Shown: positions 20,163 to 29,207 of the stretch, one piece after another | How positions within the stretch are numbered: position 1 is the first letter of the stretch | How the letters are laid out: each line of letters opens with the position of its first letter | Source of the DNA: Gemelliphila palaticanis | GTDB taxonomy: Bacteria > Bacillota > Bacilli > Staphylococcales > Gemellaceae | Length of the DNA: 64,000 nucleotides | Assembly (NCBI GenBank): GCA_013415235.1 | Contig: JACBYF010000006.1 | Coordinates: 1-64,000 of the forward strand | Direction: 5' to 3' | The notes under the pieces: generated by a model | What the model was told of the DNA's origin: nothing | The model's input: the letters and a program-made list of their open reading frames with translations, nothing else | The model's database searches: none | Made by a program: the position numbers and the translations under genes

Positions 20163-20245
20163 AAATAAAAAGTCTCATTATAAGTCTGTAATTGACTTAT
20201 AAAGAGACGAATTAATTCCGTGGTACCACTCTTTTTAGTATAGTA
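20163..20245 (-). promoter_or_regulatory. second antiterminator/terminator T-box module lacking stem I
   Basis: A second T-box core (AGAGTGGTACCACGG, 20218-20232) follows the first terminator. Its antiterminator pairs AAAGAG with CTCTTT. The competing terminator (20171-20186 with 20194-20208) ends in a T run 40 bases before the binding-protein gene. Only about 40 bases separate it from the first terminator, too few for a stem I with its own specifier. Its tRNA-contact bases are UGGU, against UGGC in the first module. It appears to be a diverged duplication. Confidence 0.8.
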
Positions 20246-20269
20246 AACCAAAAGTAACAAACACATAAA

Positions 20270-20512
20270 TAAAAAATCTCTTTACAAGTCCTAAATAAGA
20301 CCTGTAAAGAGACGAATTTTCCGCGTTGCCACTCTTTTTGGTATGACTATACCCACTCCAATTCTTTAAGGCAGAATTACCAATTTATCTTTTAGATAAT
20401 TTACTCCAAAGTACGTTCATCTATTAATATTGTTAATCTCACACCAACATTAACTCGCTTGAAATATTTAATAAACTACTACTCTTTTTCTTCGTATTTC
20501 ATTATTTAATTG
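20270..20512 (-). promoter_or_regulatory. T-box leader, probable tRNA-Arg sensor
   Basis: Full T-box: stem I with AGCGAG and GTTGGTGTGAG elements (about 20430-20470), specifier region GAA-CGT-A-CTTTGGAGT with CGT at 20413-20415, stem III, T-box core AGAGTGGCAACGCGG (20321-20335) and terminator (20277-20290 with 20299-20312) plus T run. By analogy with other T-boxes (GAA-NNN-A-C register) the specifier is CGU, arginine. The UGGC bases would pair with a GCCA 3' end, consistent with a G discriminator as in the tRNA-Arg of this window. Uncharged tRNA would permit read-through into the transporter. Confidence 0.87.
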
Positions 20513-20518
20513 TTTATT

Positions 20519-20547
20519 ATTCTACAAAGTTTTTTATAATTTGTCAA
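20519..20547 (-). promoter_or_regulatory. promoter of the T-box operon
   Basis: -35 TTGACA (20542-20547), 17-nt spacer, -10 TAGAAT (20519-20524), reading leftward. The stop codon of the toxin-like gene (20534-20536) lies in the spacer, so the two loci abut. Confidence 0.8.
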
Positions 20548-20908
20548 TACTATTATTTGAAAATTTCTTAAAATTAAAAAAATCATTGAAATAATTAGTA
20601 AATCTTAATTTGTCCTCTTCATCTAAAGAATATCTTTTTTCTCCAAAAATTCTTTCAATATCTATTTCTCTAATTTTTCTAATTTTAATAAATGCTTTTT
20701 GATATTTAGGATTCTTTTGATACTTTGTACAATCAATAGTAATTCCTCCTCTATATCTTTTCCCTGATTTTTTACTTGTAATTGGGGCTACTAGTAATGT
20801 GTTATCTTTCTTAGAAACATTACTTAAAATCAAAGAATAATGTTTGCCAGATATTTCTCCGCCTACATTATTTTTAAAATCTACAAGATAAACTCCCAAT
20901 ATATCCAT
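20534..20908 (-). CDS. MazF/ToxN-like toxin of a putative type III toxin-antitoxin system
   Basis: A 124-residue protein with features of the MazF/PemK/ToxN fold: 'GVYLVDFKNNVGGEISG' at the N-terminus, 'YSLILSN', 'LLVAPITSKK' and a later 'KAFIKIRKIREID' strand. The ATG at 20906-20908 is preferred (GGGAG nine bases upstream) over an in-frame ATG at 20941, which lies inside the upstream terminator hairpin. No small antitoxin gene precedes or follows it. Instead, a promoter, two tandem 37-nt repeats and a terminator lie directly upstream, as in toxIN/cptIN/tenpIN loci. Toxins of this class are RNases held inactive by the repeat RNA. A solitary PemK-like protein is the alternative. Confidence 0.7.
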   Translation of the reverse strand: MDILGVYLVDFKNNVGGEISGKHYSLILSNVSKKDNTLLVAPITSKKSGKRYRGGITIDCTKYQKNPKYQKAFIKIRKIREIDIERIFGEKRYSLDEEDKLRFTNYFNDFFNFKKFSNNSIDKL

Positions 20909-20925
20909 TGCTATAATCTCCCTAA

Positions 20926-20960
20926 TATAAAAATTAAGCATATCTATAAAAGATATGCTT
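20926..20960 (-). terminator. terminator between repeat RNA and toxin gene
   Basis: A perfect 10-bp stem (20936-20945 with 20951-20960), 5-nt loop and T run on the minus strand. It ends before the toxin Shine-Dalgarno. In type III systems such a terminator sets the high antitoxin-RNA to toxin-mRNA ratio. Confidence 0.8.
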
Positions 20961-21032
20961 GATACCGTCCTTAACGAATAAGGCTTTGTGCTCCTTTAGT
21001 ACCGTATCCTTAACTTATAAAGCTTTAAGTAC
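20961..21032 (-). ncRNA. putative type III antitoxin RNA with two tandem repeats
   Basis: Two imperfect direct repeats with a 37-nt period: repeat 1 at about 20998-21027 and repeat 2 at about 20961-20988 (leftward order), sharing AAAGCYTTAT-NN-GTTAAGGA-(2 nt)-CGGTA. Each can fold a small hairpin, CYTTA with TAAGG, and the C/T difference in the stem keeps pairing (GC to GU). Transcription would start near 21032 from the promoter at 21039-21067 and stop at the hairpin before the toxin. Confidence 0.65.
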
Positions 21033-21038
21033 AATAAT

Positions 21039-21067
21039 ATATTAATATATATGAATAAAAATGTCAA
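21039..21067 (-). promoter_or_regulatory. promoter of the putative antitoxin RNA
   Basis: -35 TTGACA (21062-21067), 17-nt spacer, -10 TAATAT (21039-21044), reading leftward. Confidence 0.7.
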
Positions 21068-21120
21068 ATATTATATATATTAACTATTATATTTTAAATT
21101 TATATCAAATATAATAATAC

Positions 21121-22287
21121 TTATTTAAAATAATTGAATATTCCTAAAAAGTATCTTACTCCTGTCATTAAAATTTGTTCATCAAAGTTAAATGTAGGAG
21201 TATGTAAACCTGATGTATAGCCTTTTTCTTCACTTCTTATACCCAAGAAACTGTAATTTATTTTTGATATTTCTGAAAATGCAGAGAAATCTTCTCCAAA
21301 TAGATAAGATTCTGGAAGTTCTATGTAGTCTATATTTTCTTTATTTACAACTTCTTTTATTATGTTATAGAGTTCTAAATCATTATTAACACTATCATAG
21401 GATGTATGTTCTTCAATTATTATTTCTGTTCCAGTTATTATTTCGACAGCATTTTTAACTTTAGAAATTTGTGCCATTATTTCTTTGTAATTTTCTTTTT
21501 TTAATGTTCTTATTGTTCCTTCTAAATATGCTTCTTTAGCTACAATATTAGGAGCATCTCCTCCATATATTTTTCCAATATGTATAATGTTTAAATCTCT
21601 TGTGTTCAAGTTAATAGAATTAATTTTCATTAGTTCTTGATAAAGTATTGTAGCAGCATTTAAAGCATCTTTTCCTTTATGTTTAAGTCCTGCATGGCTT
21701 GCCTCACCTTTTATAGATATAAATAATTCATTAGCGCTAGCCATTATATATCCTGGTTTTGATATTATGTGATGTTCTAGATAGTCAGGATTTAGATGTA
21801 TAGCATAACTTCCTATAATATTAAATTTAGAAAAATCATATTCGTCACTAGCTATTATTAGTTTTCCTCCACCTATAGTTTCTTCTGCTGGTTGAAAAAC
21901 AAATATAGTGTTTATATTTACTTCGTTATTTTTATAATATTCATTTAGTTCTATTAGTGTACCTAAAAGTACTGTTGTATGCCCGTCATGTCCACAAGCA
22001 TGCATTACTCCGTTATGTTTTGATTTAAAAGATATATCATTAGATTCTTGTATAGGGAGAGCATCTATATCTGCTCTAAAAAGTATTGTTTTATCTTGCT
22101 TATTTTTATTTTTTCCTAATAATTCTACTATAATTCCGGTATCTAAAACTTCTTTGTATTCTATGTTATGTTGTTTTAGGACATTTACTATATACTCTTT
22201 TGTTTTATATTCTTTTAAAGATATTTCTGGTATTTGGTGCAAATCTCTTCGCCAATTTGTTAATATTTCTTGATTGATTATGTTCAT
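21121..22287 (-). CDS. M20 family amidohydrolase (N-acyl amino acid/diaminopimelate deacylase type)
   Basis: A 388-residue M20D metallopeptidase. Metal ligands are visible in 'MHACGHDGHT' near 104, the Glu pair in 'QPAEETIGGG', and later His/Glu positions; a dimerisation domain occupies the middle ('IKGEASHAG'). Such enzymes remove acyl groups from amino acids or N-acetyl-diaminopimelate; the substrate is not decided by sequence. ATG at 22285-22287 is preceded by AGGTG, so a GTG nine bases upstream is not used. It stands alone, without lysine-pathway neighbours. Confidence 0.85.
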   Translation of the reverse strand: MNIINQEILTNWRRDLHQIPEISLKEYKTKEYIVNVLKQHNIEYKEVLDTGIIVELLGKNKNKQDKTILFRADIDALPIQESNDISFKSKHNGVMHACGHDGHTTVLLGTLIELNEYYKNNEVNINTIFVFQPAEETIGGGKLIIASDEYDFSKFNIIGSYAIHLNPDYLEHHIISKPGYIMASANELFISIKGEASHAGLKHKGKDALNAATILYQELMKINSINLNTRDLNIIHIGKIYGGDAPNIVAKEAYLEGTIRTLKKENYKEIMAQISKVKNAVEIITGTEIIIEEHTSYDSVNNDLELYNIIKEVVNKENIDYIELPESYLFGEDFSAFSEISKINYSFLGIRSEEKGYTSGLHTPTFNFDEQILMTGVRYFLGIFNYFK

Positions 22288-22312
22288 TTGGTTCACCTAT
22301 ATAATATTTTTA

Positions 22313-22882
22313 TTATTGTTTAGCTCTTCTATATCCTGCAGCTTGAGCTTCTTCTTCTGAATTAAAATATACTGTATTAGCTGGAGATATTTTATTGTAA
22401 TGTTTTTGATAAGGCATATGATATATTTTACTATTTACATTTCCTTTTATTAGTACTTGAGAAGTATTTGATGAAGTATTTGATGAAATACCATTATTAG
22501 TTGTAGCACTATTTGTTTGAGTTGACTTTTCATTTGATGTATTAGTATCACTTTCTTTTAATTTTTGTTCTTCTTGCTTTTTCTTTTCTTCCTCATCTTT
22601 TAATTTCTGTTCTTCTTGTTTTTTATTTTCCTCTTTTTTCTTTTATCCTTCGTATTTTAATTCCTGCACTTCTTATTTTTTTCATTTCTTTTTTTATTCT
22701 ATGTTCTTCCTTTATTTTAAGTTCATCATTGGAGCTTTTAGAAATACCTGCACTCAATAATAAAGCAAATAAAATTATTATAAAAGATAATATATTAAAT
22801 AGTTTTTTGCTAATTTTTAAAACACCTAAAATTTTCAAATATACAGTAGGTATTAATAATAAAACAGTCGGTTTTTTTCCAT
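22313..22882 (-). pseudogene. decayed membrane/surface protein with C-terminal Ada-like (sunset) domain
   Basis: Conceptual reading with frame changes gives an N-terminal hydrophobic segment ('LSFIIILFALLLSAG'), a Lys/Glu/Gln coiled stretch, a Ser/Thr/Asn linker and a C-terminal domain 'KGNVNSKIYHMPYQKHYNKI...EEEAQAAGYRRAKQ', typical of small Ada-like/sunset domains on secreted proteins. The ATG at 22880-22882 has a good Shine-Dalgarno but runs out of frame after an A7 tract. The hydrophobic part and the C-terminal part lie in different frames, with two in-frame TAA codons between them. At least two frameshifts and stops make it a pseudogene, unless A-tract slippage restores it. Confidence 0.75.
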
Positions 22883-22954
22883 AATTCACTCCTTTTTTAA
22901 ATATTCTATAAATAAATTATACCACCTTTAACTTTATATAACCATTATTTCTAA

Positions 22955-23003
22955 GAAAAAAGTTCGTATTAACTTTGTTTCTAAAGTAATACGAACTTTT
23001 ATA
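22955..23003 (-). terminator. terminator of the maltose operon
   Basis: A 13-bp inverted repeat (22959-22971 with 22987-22999) eleven bases beyond the PTS gene stop, with a T run on the minus strand. Confidence 0.85.
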
Positions 23004-23010
23004 TTAAATG

Positions 23011-24591
23011 TTATTTTAATAAGTTATCGAAGGCTTCTCTTACTTGTCCTACTGAGAATCCTATGATTACTTGAACAGATTTTCCGTTTCTTACAACTCC
23101 CATTGCTCCTGATTGTTTTAAGAAATTGTCATCTTTTACTAAACTTTCGTCAAGAACATTAACACGTAATCTAGTTACACAGTTTGTAACTTCATTTATG
23201 TTATCTTTTCCTCCTAAACCTTCAAGTATTATAATAGCTTGATCAGTGTGAGTAGAAGCATCATCTTTTACTACTGTAACTTCTTTATCTTTATTTTTGT
23301 AGTCTTGTTTTGTATAAAGTTTAGTTTCTGTATCTTCTTTTTCACGACCTGGCGTATTTAGATTGAATTTAAGAATTAAGAATCTAAATACGAAGAAGTA
23401 TATAACTGAGAATATTAATCCTATTGTTATTTGAACAAACATTTGTGCTGAATGGTTAGAGAACATTGGTAACCAGTTTAATGCAACGAAGTCAATTAAA
23501 CCACTTCCGAAGTTTCCTACAACTCCAAATGAGTACATGATACTAGACATTAACGCTCCTAATACTGCGTGTACTACGAATAACATAGGTGCTGCAAATA
23601 GGAATGTAAATTCGATTGGTTCTGTAATCCCTGTTAAGAATCCTGTTAATGCTGCTGGTATTAATAATCCGGCAACTATTTTTTTCTTTTTAGTTTGTGC
23701 AGTTACATACATTGCAAGTGCTGCTGCTGGCAATCCGAATACTTTAGAGTTACCGTGTAATGAGAATCCTCCTTGTGGGAATAATTCTTTAAGTGTCATT
23801 TGGCTATTAGCTGCAAATTCTTGAATATGTGTTGCCCAATATGCTGTTATTCCTGTTTCTACTGCTGCTGGTCCAAACATAAATGGTCCATAAATAAAGT
23901 GGTGTAAACCTGTTGGTATAAGTAATCTTTCTAGTAATGTATATGTAAATACTCCTATAACTCCAGAAACTTTTAAGAATCCTTGTAAAGCTGCTATTCC
24001 TAATTGAACTTTTGGCCATAATAGTGCTGTTACAAATGCTGTTGGTATCATTAATAAGAACCCTATTATTATAACGAAAGATGTTCCTTGGAATATTCCT
24101 AGTAATTCAGGAAGTTTTTTGTCAAAGTATTTATTATGAATCCAAACTGAGATACCAGCAATTATTATTGATCCTATTATCGATGTATCTAAAGTTTTTA
24201 CTCCTGCTATACTAGTTAATCCTGTAGGTAATTTTCCTTCTGCTGGTATTTCTATACCAAATAATGGAAATTGTGTTATAAATGCATTAATGAAGTAATT
24301 AAATGTCATGTAAATAACAAATGCTTCTAATGCTGCACGACCATTAGCTTTTTTTGCTAATCCTATAGGGATACCTAATGCGAACACTACTGGCATTTGG
24401 TTAAATAGTGTCCATCCTCCTTGTTCAACAACAAACCAGAATTTGTACCATAGAGTACCTTCTAAAGCTATATTTCCTACTAAGTCAGGGTTTTTGAAGA
24501 TTGATGTTATCCCAACTACTAAACCTGCAAAGGCAAATAGTACAGATGGCATAAGCATTGCTCCACCAAACCTTTGTAATTTTTGAATCAT
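23011..24591 (-). CDS. malT: PTS transporter IICB, maltose type
   Basis: A 526-residue PTS permease of the glucose/maltose family: IIC domain (about 1-430, some ten hydrophobic segments) and a IIB domain with the phospho-accepting Cys in 'VTNCVTRLRVNV' near 470. No IIA domain is fused, so a separate glucose-type IIA is needed. It imports maltose as maltose 6'-phosphate if the assignment is right. Supporting context: last gene of malQ-malP-mapP-malT. Its Shine-Dalgarno overlaps the mapP stop. Confidence 0.88.
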   Translation of the reverse strand: MIQKLQRFGGAMLMPSVLFAFAGLVVGITSIFKNPDLVGNIALEGTLWYKFWFVVEQGGWTLFNQMPVVFALGIPIGLAKKANGRAALEAFVIYMTFNYFINAFITQFPLFGIEIPAEGKLPTGLTSIAGVKTLDTSIIGSIIIAGISVWIHNKYFDKKLPELLGIFQGTSFVIIIGFLLMIPTAFVTALLWPKVQLGIAALQGFLKVSGVIGVFTYTLLERLLIPTGLHHFIYGPFMFGPAAVETGITAYWATHIQEFAANSQMTLKELFPQGGFSLHGNSKVFGLPAAALAMYVTAQTKKKKIVAGLLIPAALTGFLTGITEPIEFTFLFAAPMLFVVHAVLGALMSSIMYSFGVVGNFGSGLIDFVALNWLPMFSNHSAQMFVQITIGLIFSVIYFFVFRFLILKFNLNTPGREKEDTETKLYTKQDYKNKDKEVTVVKDDASTHTDQAIIILEGLGGKDNINEVTNCVTRLRVNVLDESLVKDDNFLKQSGAMGVVRNGKSVQVIIGFSVGQVREAFDNLLK

Positions 24592-24606
24592 AATTGTTTT
24601 TCCTCC

Positions 24607-25398
24607 TTATATGTTTATTTTTACTTCTAAACCATTATGATCTGATATTATTGGTAAATTTTTTCCATTGAATAGTACATTACTATATTCAACTTCTATG
24701 TTTTGATTAGTAAATATGTAGTCTAATCTTTTTTGTTTTTCACATTCTTCCCAACCGCTTATATTTTTATAAACTGTTATTCCACTATCTTTTTGTTTTG
24801 CTAAACTATAAGTATCAAATAAACCTTTATTAATAATTTTTTCGTAATCTTTTTTGTTATTTATTGCGTCTGTATTAAAATCACCCATAAATATTTTTAA
24901 GTTTGTGTTTATTGTTCTATTAATAATATTGTCTAAATTTTCATAAAAATCTTCATTTTTACTATTAGGTAGATTCATATGACAACTATAAAATTCTATC
25001 GGTCTGTTTTGATACTCAATAGTTGCTTTAATAATTTTTCTGGATTCAATACTATTTATTGTTGTTGAGTTTGTACAATAAAATTCGTCTATATCTTTTA
25101 CTTTATGTTTTGTAATTATAGATATTCCCTCATCATATTTATCAAAGCCTATGTGAGAATTACTCCAATAAAAGTAGTATTGTTCATCGCTATATTTATT
25201 TACTTTTTCTAGTAGTAATAAGCCGTAATTATCAGCTTTTATATTCTTCATAACTATTTTGCTACTTATTAGTTGATTTACTTCTTGCAATGCAACTACG
25301 TCATAGCTTTCTTCAGCAATCCTTTTAGCTAGTATATCTATTTTTTCTAATTGATTTTCTTCTAGCCATGCATGGACATTTACTGTCAATAATTTCAT
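24607..25398 (-). CDS. mapP: endonuclease/exonuclease/phosphatase family protein, probable maltose 6'-phosphate phosphatase
   Basis: A 263-residue DNase I-fold enzyme with 'TVNVHAW', the metal Glu in 'VVALQEVNQ', 'FYSCHMNLP', 'FMGDFNTDA' and the terminal 'ISDHNGLEV'. MapP of Enterococcus faecalis belongs to this family, lies next to the maltose PTS gene and dephosphorylates maltose 6'-phosphate. The same adjacency here supports the assignment. ATG at 25396-25398 follows AGGAGG by five bases; the longer reading into malP is not needed. Confidence 0.8.
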   Translation of the reverse strand: MKLLTVNVHAWLEENQLEKIDILAKRIAEESYDVVALQEVNQLISSKIVMKNIKADNYGLLLLEKVNKYSDEQYYFYWSNSHIGFDKYDEGISIITKHKVKDIDEFYCTNSTTINSIESRKIIKATIEYQNRPIEFYSCHMNLPNSKNEDFYENLDNIINRTINTNLKIFMGDFNTDAINNKKDYEKIINKGLFDTYSLAKQKDSGITVYKNISGWEECEKQKRLDYIFTNQNIEVEYSNVLFNGKNLPIISDHNGLEVKINI

Positions 25399-25423
25399 AC
25401 TATCCTCCTGTAAAATAGTATTA

Positions 25424-27679
25424 CTATTTATTCCATATATCTTTATTATATTGCTCAATTGTTCTATCAGATGAGAAGAATCCTGCCTTGGCAATGTTAT
25501 TTATTACTTTAACTAACCAATCATCTTGATTTTCATAGTCTTTAAGCATTTGCTCTTTAGTGTTGTAATAATCTTCTAAATCTATTAAAGTCATAAACCA
25601 GTCTTTATTTAACAGTTCGTTATATAGTCTGTTTAATCTCTCTTCATTTCCTAATTTAATTAATTCTTCTGAAACTATAAAGTCAACTACTTCTTTGATT
25701 CCTTCTTGATTATAGTAATCTCTAGAATTATAACCTGCTGTTTCGTAAAGTTTTATTATTTCATCACTTTCTTTACCAAAGATATATATATTTTCTCTAC
25801 CTACTAATTCTGCTATTTCTACATTCGCTCCGTCCATAGTTCCTAGAGTTAATGCTCCGTTTAGCATAAATTTCATATTTCCTGTTCCACTAGCTTCTTT
25901 TGATGCAAGAGATATTTGTTCTGATATATCTGTTGCTGGTATTAATTTTTCTGCTAGTGTTACGTTGTAGTTTTCTACTAAATAAACATTTAGGTATTTG
26001 TTTACTTCTGGATCATTATTTATTAATTCTGATAAGCATAAAATTAAGTGAATTATATCTTGTGCTATTGTATAAGCAGGGGCAGCTTTTCCTCCGAATA
26101 GAACTGTAATTTTTCTAGCAGGTTTTTCTCCATTTTTTATTGCAAGATATTTTTTTATAACGTATAATGCGTTCATTTGTTGACGTTTATACTCATGGAA
26201 TCTTTTTATTTGTGTATCGATTATACTGTTTTCATCTATTTCAATACCTTGTGTGCGTAATAGATATTCTTTTAATTTCGTTTTATTTTTGTTTTTAATT
26301 TCTGATAATTTGTTTAAAACTGTTTTATCATTTTTATAATCTAGAAGTTTTTCTAATTTTGTAGCATCTTCTAAATATTCATTTCCTATTAGTTCTTTTA
26401 GATATGCTGATAAATCTTCATTAGAATACTCTAACCATCTTCTAAATGTTATACCGTTAGTTTTGTTGTTGAATTTTTCTGGATATAGTGTATAGAAGTG
26501 TTTTAATTCACTATTTTTTAATATTTCTGTATGCAGATAAGCAACTCCGTTTACACTATTTGAAAAGTGAATATCCATGTGAGCCATGTGAACTCTGTTG
26601 TCTTTGTCTATTATTTGTAAGTTATCATCAGAGTATTTAGCTTTTATAACTTTATCTAGTTTTACTATAATTTCTGCTATTTCTGGTACTGCTTCTTCTA
26701 TAAATGATAACGGCCATTTTTCTAGTGCTTCAGCTAGTATTGTATGGTTTGTATATCCTGTCATTTTTTGAACAATTTTGTATGATTCTTCAAATGATAT
26801 GTTATGCTCTGTAGTTAATATTCTTATAAGTTCTGGAATAACCATACTTGGATGTGTATCGTTAATTTGAACGTAAGCATAATCGTATAGGTCTGTTATT
26901 TTACTTCCTTTAGCTTTTGCTTCATCTATTATTAATTGGGCTGCGTTAGATACCATAAAGTATTGTTGGTATATTCTAAGCATTTCTCCTTGTTTATCAC
27001 TATCATCTGGGTATAAGAATAGCGTTAAGTTTTTGTTTATGTCTGTTTTGTCAAAGTTTATACCATTTTTAATTATATTATAGTCAACAGATTCTAAATC
27101 AAATAAGTTTAGATAATTTTTTTTATCTTTGTTGTAACCTAATACGTCTATTTTTCTTAGTTTTGATTTTAATGTGAAATCTTTAAATTTAACATTATAA
27201 GTTGTATCTGTATCTATTAACCAAGAGTTTTCTGTTATCCAATAATTAGGTTCTGCTGTTTGTTCATTTATTTTAAATACTTGTTTAAATAGACCACAGT
27301 GATAGTTAAGCCCTATTCCGCTTCCTGTTATTCCTAATGTTGATATTGAATCTATAAAGCAAGCAGCAAGTCTTCCTAATCCTCCGTTACCTAATGAAGG
27401 TTCTAATTCTATTTCTTCTATGTCACTTATATTTTTATTATGATTTGAAAGTTCTGATTTTATTTCATCATATATTCCTAAGTTTATTAGATTGTTTGAT
27501 AGTAGTTTTCCAATAAGAAACTCTGCAGATATGTAGTAAACTTTTTTCTTGTCGTTATTTTCTACTTTTTTATCAGACAAATATTTTACATAATCTAGTA
27601 TTAAGTTATATGTATCTTCGTTTGTCATTGAATCAATATTTAAGTTTCTTTCTAAAACATAATCTTTAAATAATTTCAT
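25424..27679 (-). CDS. malP: maltodextrin/glycogen phosphorylase
   Basis: A 751-residue GT35 phosphorylase, full length. It shows '[15 protein letters not shown]' near 95, '[13 protein letters not shown]' and the pyridoxal-phosphate Lys region '[18 protein letters not shown]' near 600. It releases glucose 1-phosphate from maltodextrins. The ATG directly follows the malQ stop. Together with MalQ it converts intracellular maltose to glucose and glucose 1-phosphate. Confidence 0.95.
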   Translation of the reverse strand: MKLFKDYVLERNLNIDSMTNEDTYNLILDYVKYLSDKKVENNDKKKVYYISAEFLIGKLLSNNLINLGIYDEIKSELSNHNKNISDIEEIELEPSLGNGGLGRLAACFIDSISTLGITGSGIGLNYHCGLFKQVFKINEQTAEPNYWITENSWLIDTDTTYNVKFKDFTLKSKLRKIDVLGYNKDKKNYLNLFDLESVDYNIIKNGINFDKTDINKNLTLFLYPDDSDKQGEMLRIYQQYFMVSNAAQLIIDEAKAKGSKITDLYDYAYVQINDTHPSMVIPELIRILTTEHNISFEESYKIVQKMTGYTNHTILAEALEKWPLSFIEEAVPEIAEIIVKLDKVIKAKYSDDNLQIIDKDNRVHMAHMDIHFSNSVNGVAYLHTEILKNSELKHFYTLYPEKFNNKTNGITFRRWLEYSNEDLSAYLKELIGNEYLEDATKLEKLLDYKNDKTVLNKLSEIKNKNKTKLKEYLLRTQGIEIDENSIIDTQIKRFHEYKRQQMNALYVIKKYLAIKNGEKPARKITVLFGGKAAPAYTIAQDIIHLILCLSELINNDPEVNKYLNVYLVENYNVTLAEKLIPATDISEQISLASKEASGTGNMKFMLNGALTLGTMDGANVEIAELVGRENIYIFGKESDEIIKLYETAGYNSRDYYNQEGIKEVVDFIVSEELIKLGNEERLNRLYNELLNKDWFMTLIDLEDYYNTKEQMLKDYENQDDWLVKVINNIAKAGFFSSDRTIEQYNKDIWNK

Positions 27680-29173
27680 TTATTTATTCCTCGCCCTTCC
27701 GTAAAGTTTTGTAACGTTAAGTAAAAATTCTTCTTTTTCCTCTGTTAAATCTTTATCTAGCATTCTCCATTCCCAATTTCCTCCAACTGTAGATGGTATG
27801 TTCATTCTACTAGAAGCATCCTTGTTTAATAAGTCTTGCATAGTAATAACTGAAAGATAACATACAGATGAATGACTAGTTCTCATCATAGCTTCTGTTA
27901 TTGTTTCTGATTCTGTTCTTGATATGTAGTTATTTACATATTCTTTAGTTTTTGGTTTTAAGTTTTCATACCATCCATTAACTACTTCATTATCATGTGT
28001 TCCTGTATAAACTATGCTATTTTCTGTGTGGTTATGTGGTAAATCTAAACTTTCTTCATCATCAAAAGCAAATTGAAGTATTTTCATTCCTGGATAACCT
28101 GTATCGTCTAATAGCTTTTCTGCTTTTTCATCAATAAAACCTAAGTTTTCTGCTATTATAGGTAATTCTCCAAGCTCTTGTTTTAATACTTCAAAAAGTT
28201 CAATACCTGGTCCAGACTCCCAAGTTCCTATTTTAGCAGTTTTTGCATCTTTTGCTATTTGCCAGTAATCTGAAAATCCTTTGAAGTGATCTATTCTTAA
28301 AACATCATAAAGTTTAAAACTTTCTTTTACTCTATAAACCCACCATGCATAGTTAGTTTTTTTGTGGTATTCCCAATCATATATTGGATTTCCCCACAAC
28401 TGACCTTCGGGGCTAAATTCATCTGCTGGAACCCCTGCAACAAACTCAGATTCGTTATCTTTATTTGTCTTAAATAATTCTGGCATAGTCCACATTTCAA
28501 CACTATCTCCAGAAACATAAATAGGCATATCCCCTATTATTTTAATTCCGTTTTTATTTGCATACTCTTTTAAAGCTAACCACTGCTTAAAGAAAAAGTA
28601 TTGCGTTACTGTATGATAATTTATTTTATCAACAAGTTTTTCTTTATAGCTATTTCTTACTTCGATATTTCCTTTTTTAATGTCCTCATCCCAAAGTACA
28701 TAAGAATTATTATCAAAATGTTCTTTTATAGCCATAAATTCTGCATAATCTAATAACCAACTAGAATTGTCTTCTATAAATTTGTTTAACAGTTCTTTAT
28801 TACCTTTTTTAGATAAAAAGTTATTAACTGCTTTTTCCAAAATAGGTCTTCTTAATTTGAAAAGTAATTCATAATTGATTTTTTCTTCATTATCACCAAA
28901 AGAATAATCCTTGAAGTCTTTAATTTCTAATATCTCATCCTCTACAAGTTTATAAAAATCAATAAGATTAGTATTACCTGCTACCGCTGAGAATGATTGA
29001 TAAGGTGAATCCCCATAACTTGTAGTTGTTAAAGGTAATATTTGCCAATATGATTGTTCTGTTCTTTTTAAAAAATCAACAAATTTATAAGCATTATCTC
29101 CTAGAGTTCCTATACCTAAATCTCCTGGTAAAGAAGTAATATGCATTAATATACCGCTAGATCGTCTATTCAT
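27680..29173 (-). CDS. malQ: 4-alpha-glucanotransferase (amylomaltase)
   Basis: A 497-residue GH77 enzyme. Catalytic Asp in 'VLRIDHFKGF', acid/base Glu in 'IIAENLGF', Asp in 'TGTHDNEV'. It disproportionates maltose/maltodextrins, giving glucose and longer chains for MalP. First gene of the operon, 180 bases from the divergent regulator. ATG with GAGGA. Confidence 0.95.
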   Translation of the reverse strand: MNRRSSGILMHITSLPGDLGIGTLGDNAYKFVDFLKRTEQSYWQILPLTTTSYGDSPYQSFSAVAGNTNLIDFYKLVEDEILEIKDFKDYSFGDNEEKINYELLFKLRRPILEKAVNNFLSKKGNKELLNKFIEDNSSWLLDYAEFMAIKEHFDNNSYVLWDEDIKKGNIEVRNSYKEKLVDKINYHTVTQYFFFKQWLALKEYANKNGIKIIGDMPIYVSGDSVEMWTMPELFKTNKDNESEFVAGVPADEFSPEGQLWGNPIYDWEYHKKTNYAWWVYRVKESFKLYDVLRIDHFKGFSDYWQIAKDAKTAKIGTWESGPGIELFEVLKQELGELPIIAENLGFIDEKAEKLLDDTGYPGMKILQFAFDDEESLDLPHNHTENSIVYTGTHDNEVVNGWYENLKPKTKEYVNNYISRTESETITEAMMRTSHSSVCYLSVITMQDLLNKDASSRMNIPSTVGGNWEWRMLDKDLTEEKEEFLLNVTKLYGRARNK

Positions 29174-29207
29174 AATAATATCCTCTTTTTATTTATTTAC
29201 AATTTAG

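Noticed and set aside
20534..20941. Reading the toxin-like gene as an ordinary type II MazF/PemK toxin with a 135-residue protein
   Set aside because: The longer start lies inside the terminator hairpin, the good Shine-Dalgarno fits the ATG at 20908, and no antitoxin gene is adjacent. The repeat RNA explains the upstream region better, though a solitary toxin is not excluded.
24607..25494. Longer MapP start inside malP
   Set aside because: The ATG at 25398 has AGGAGG five bases upstream and matches the start of the fold; the extension is malP sequence in another frame.
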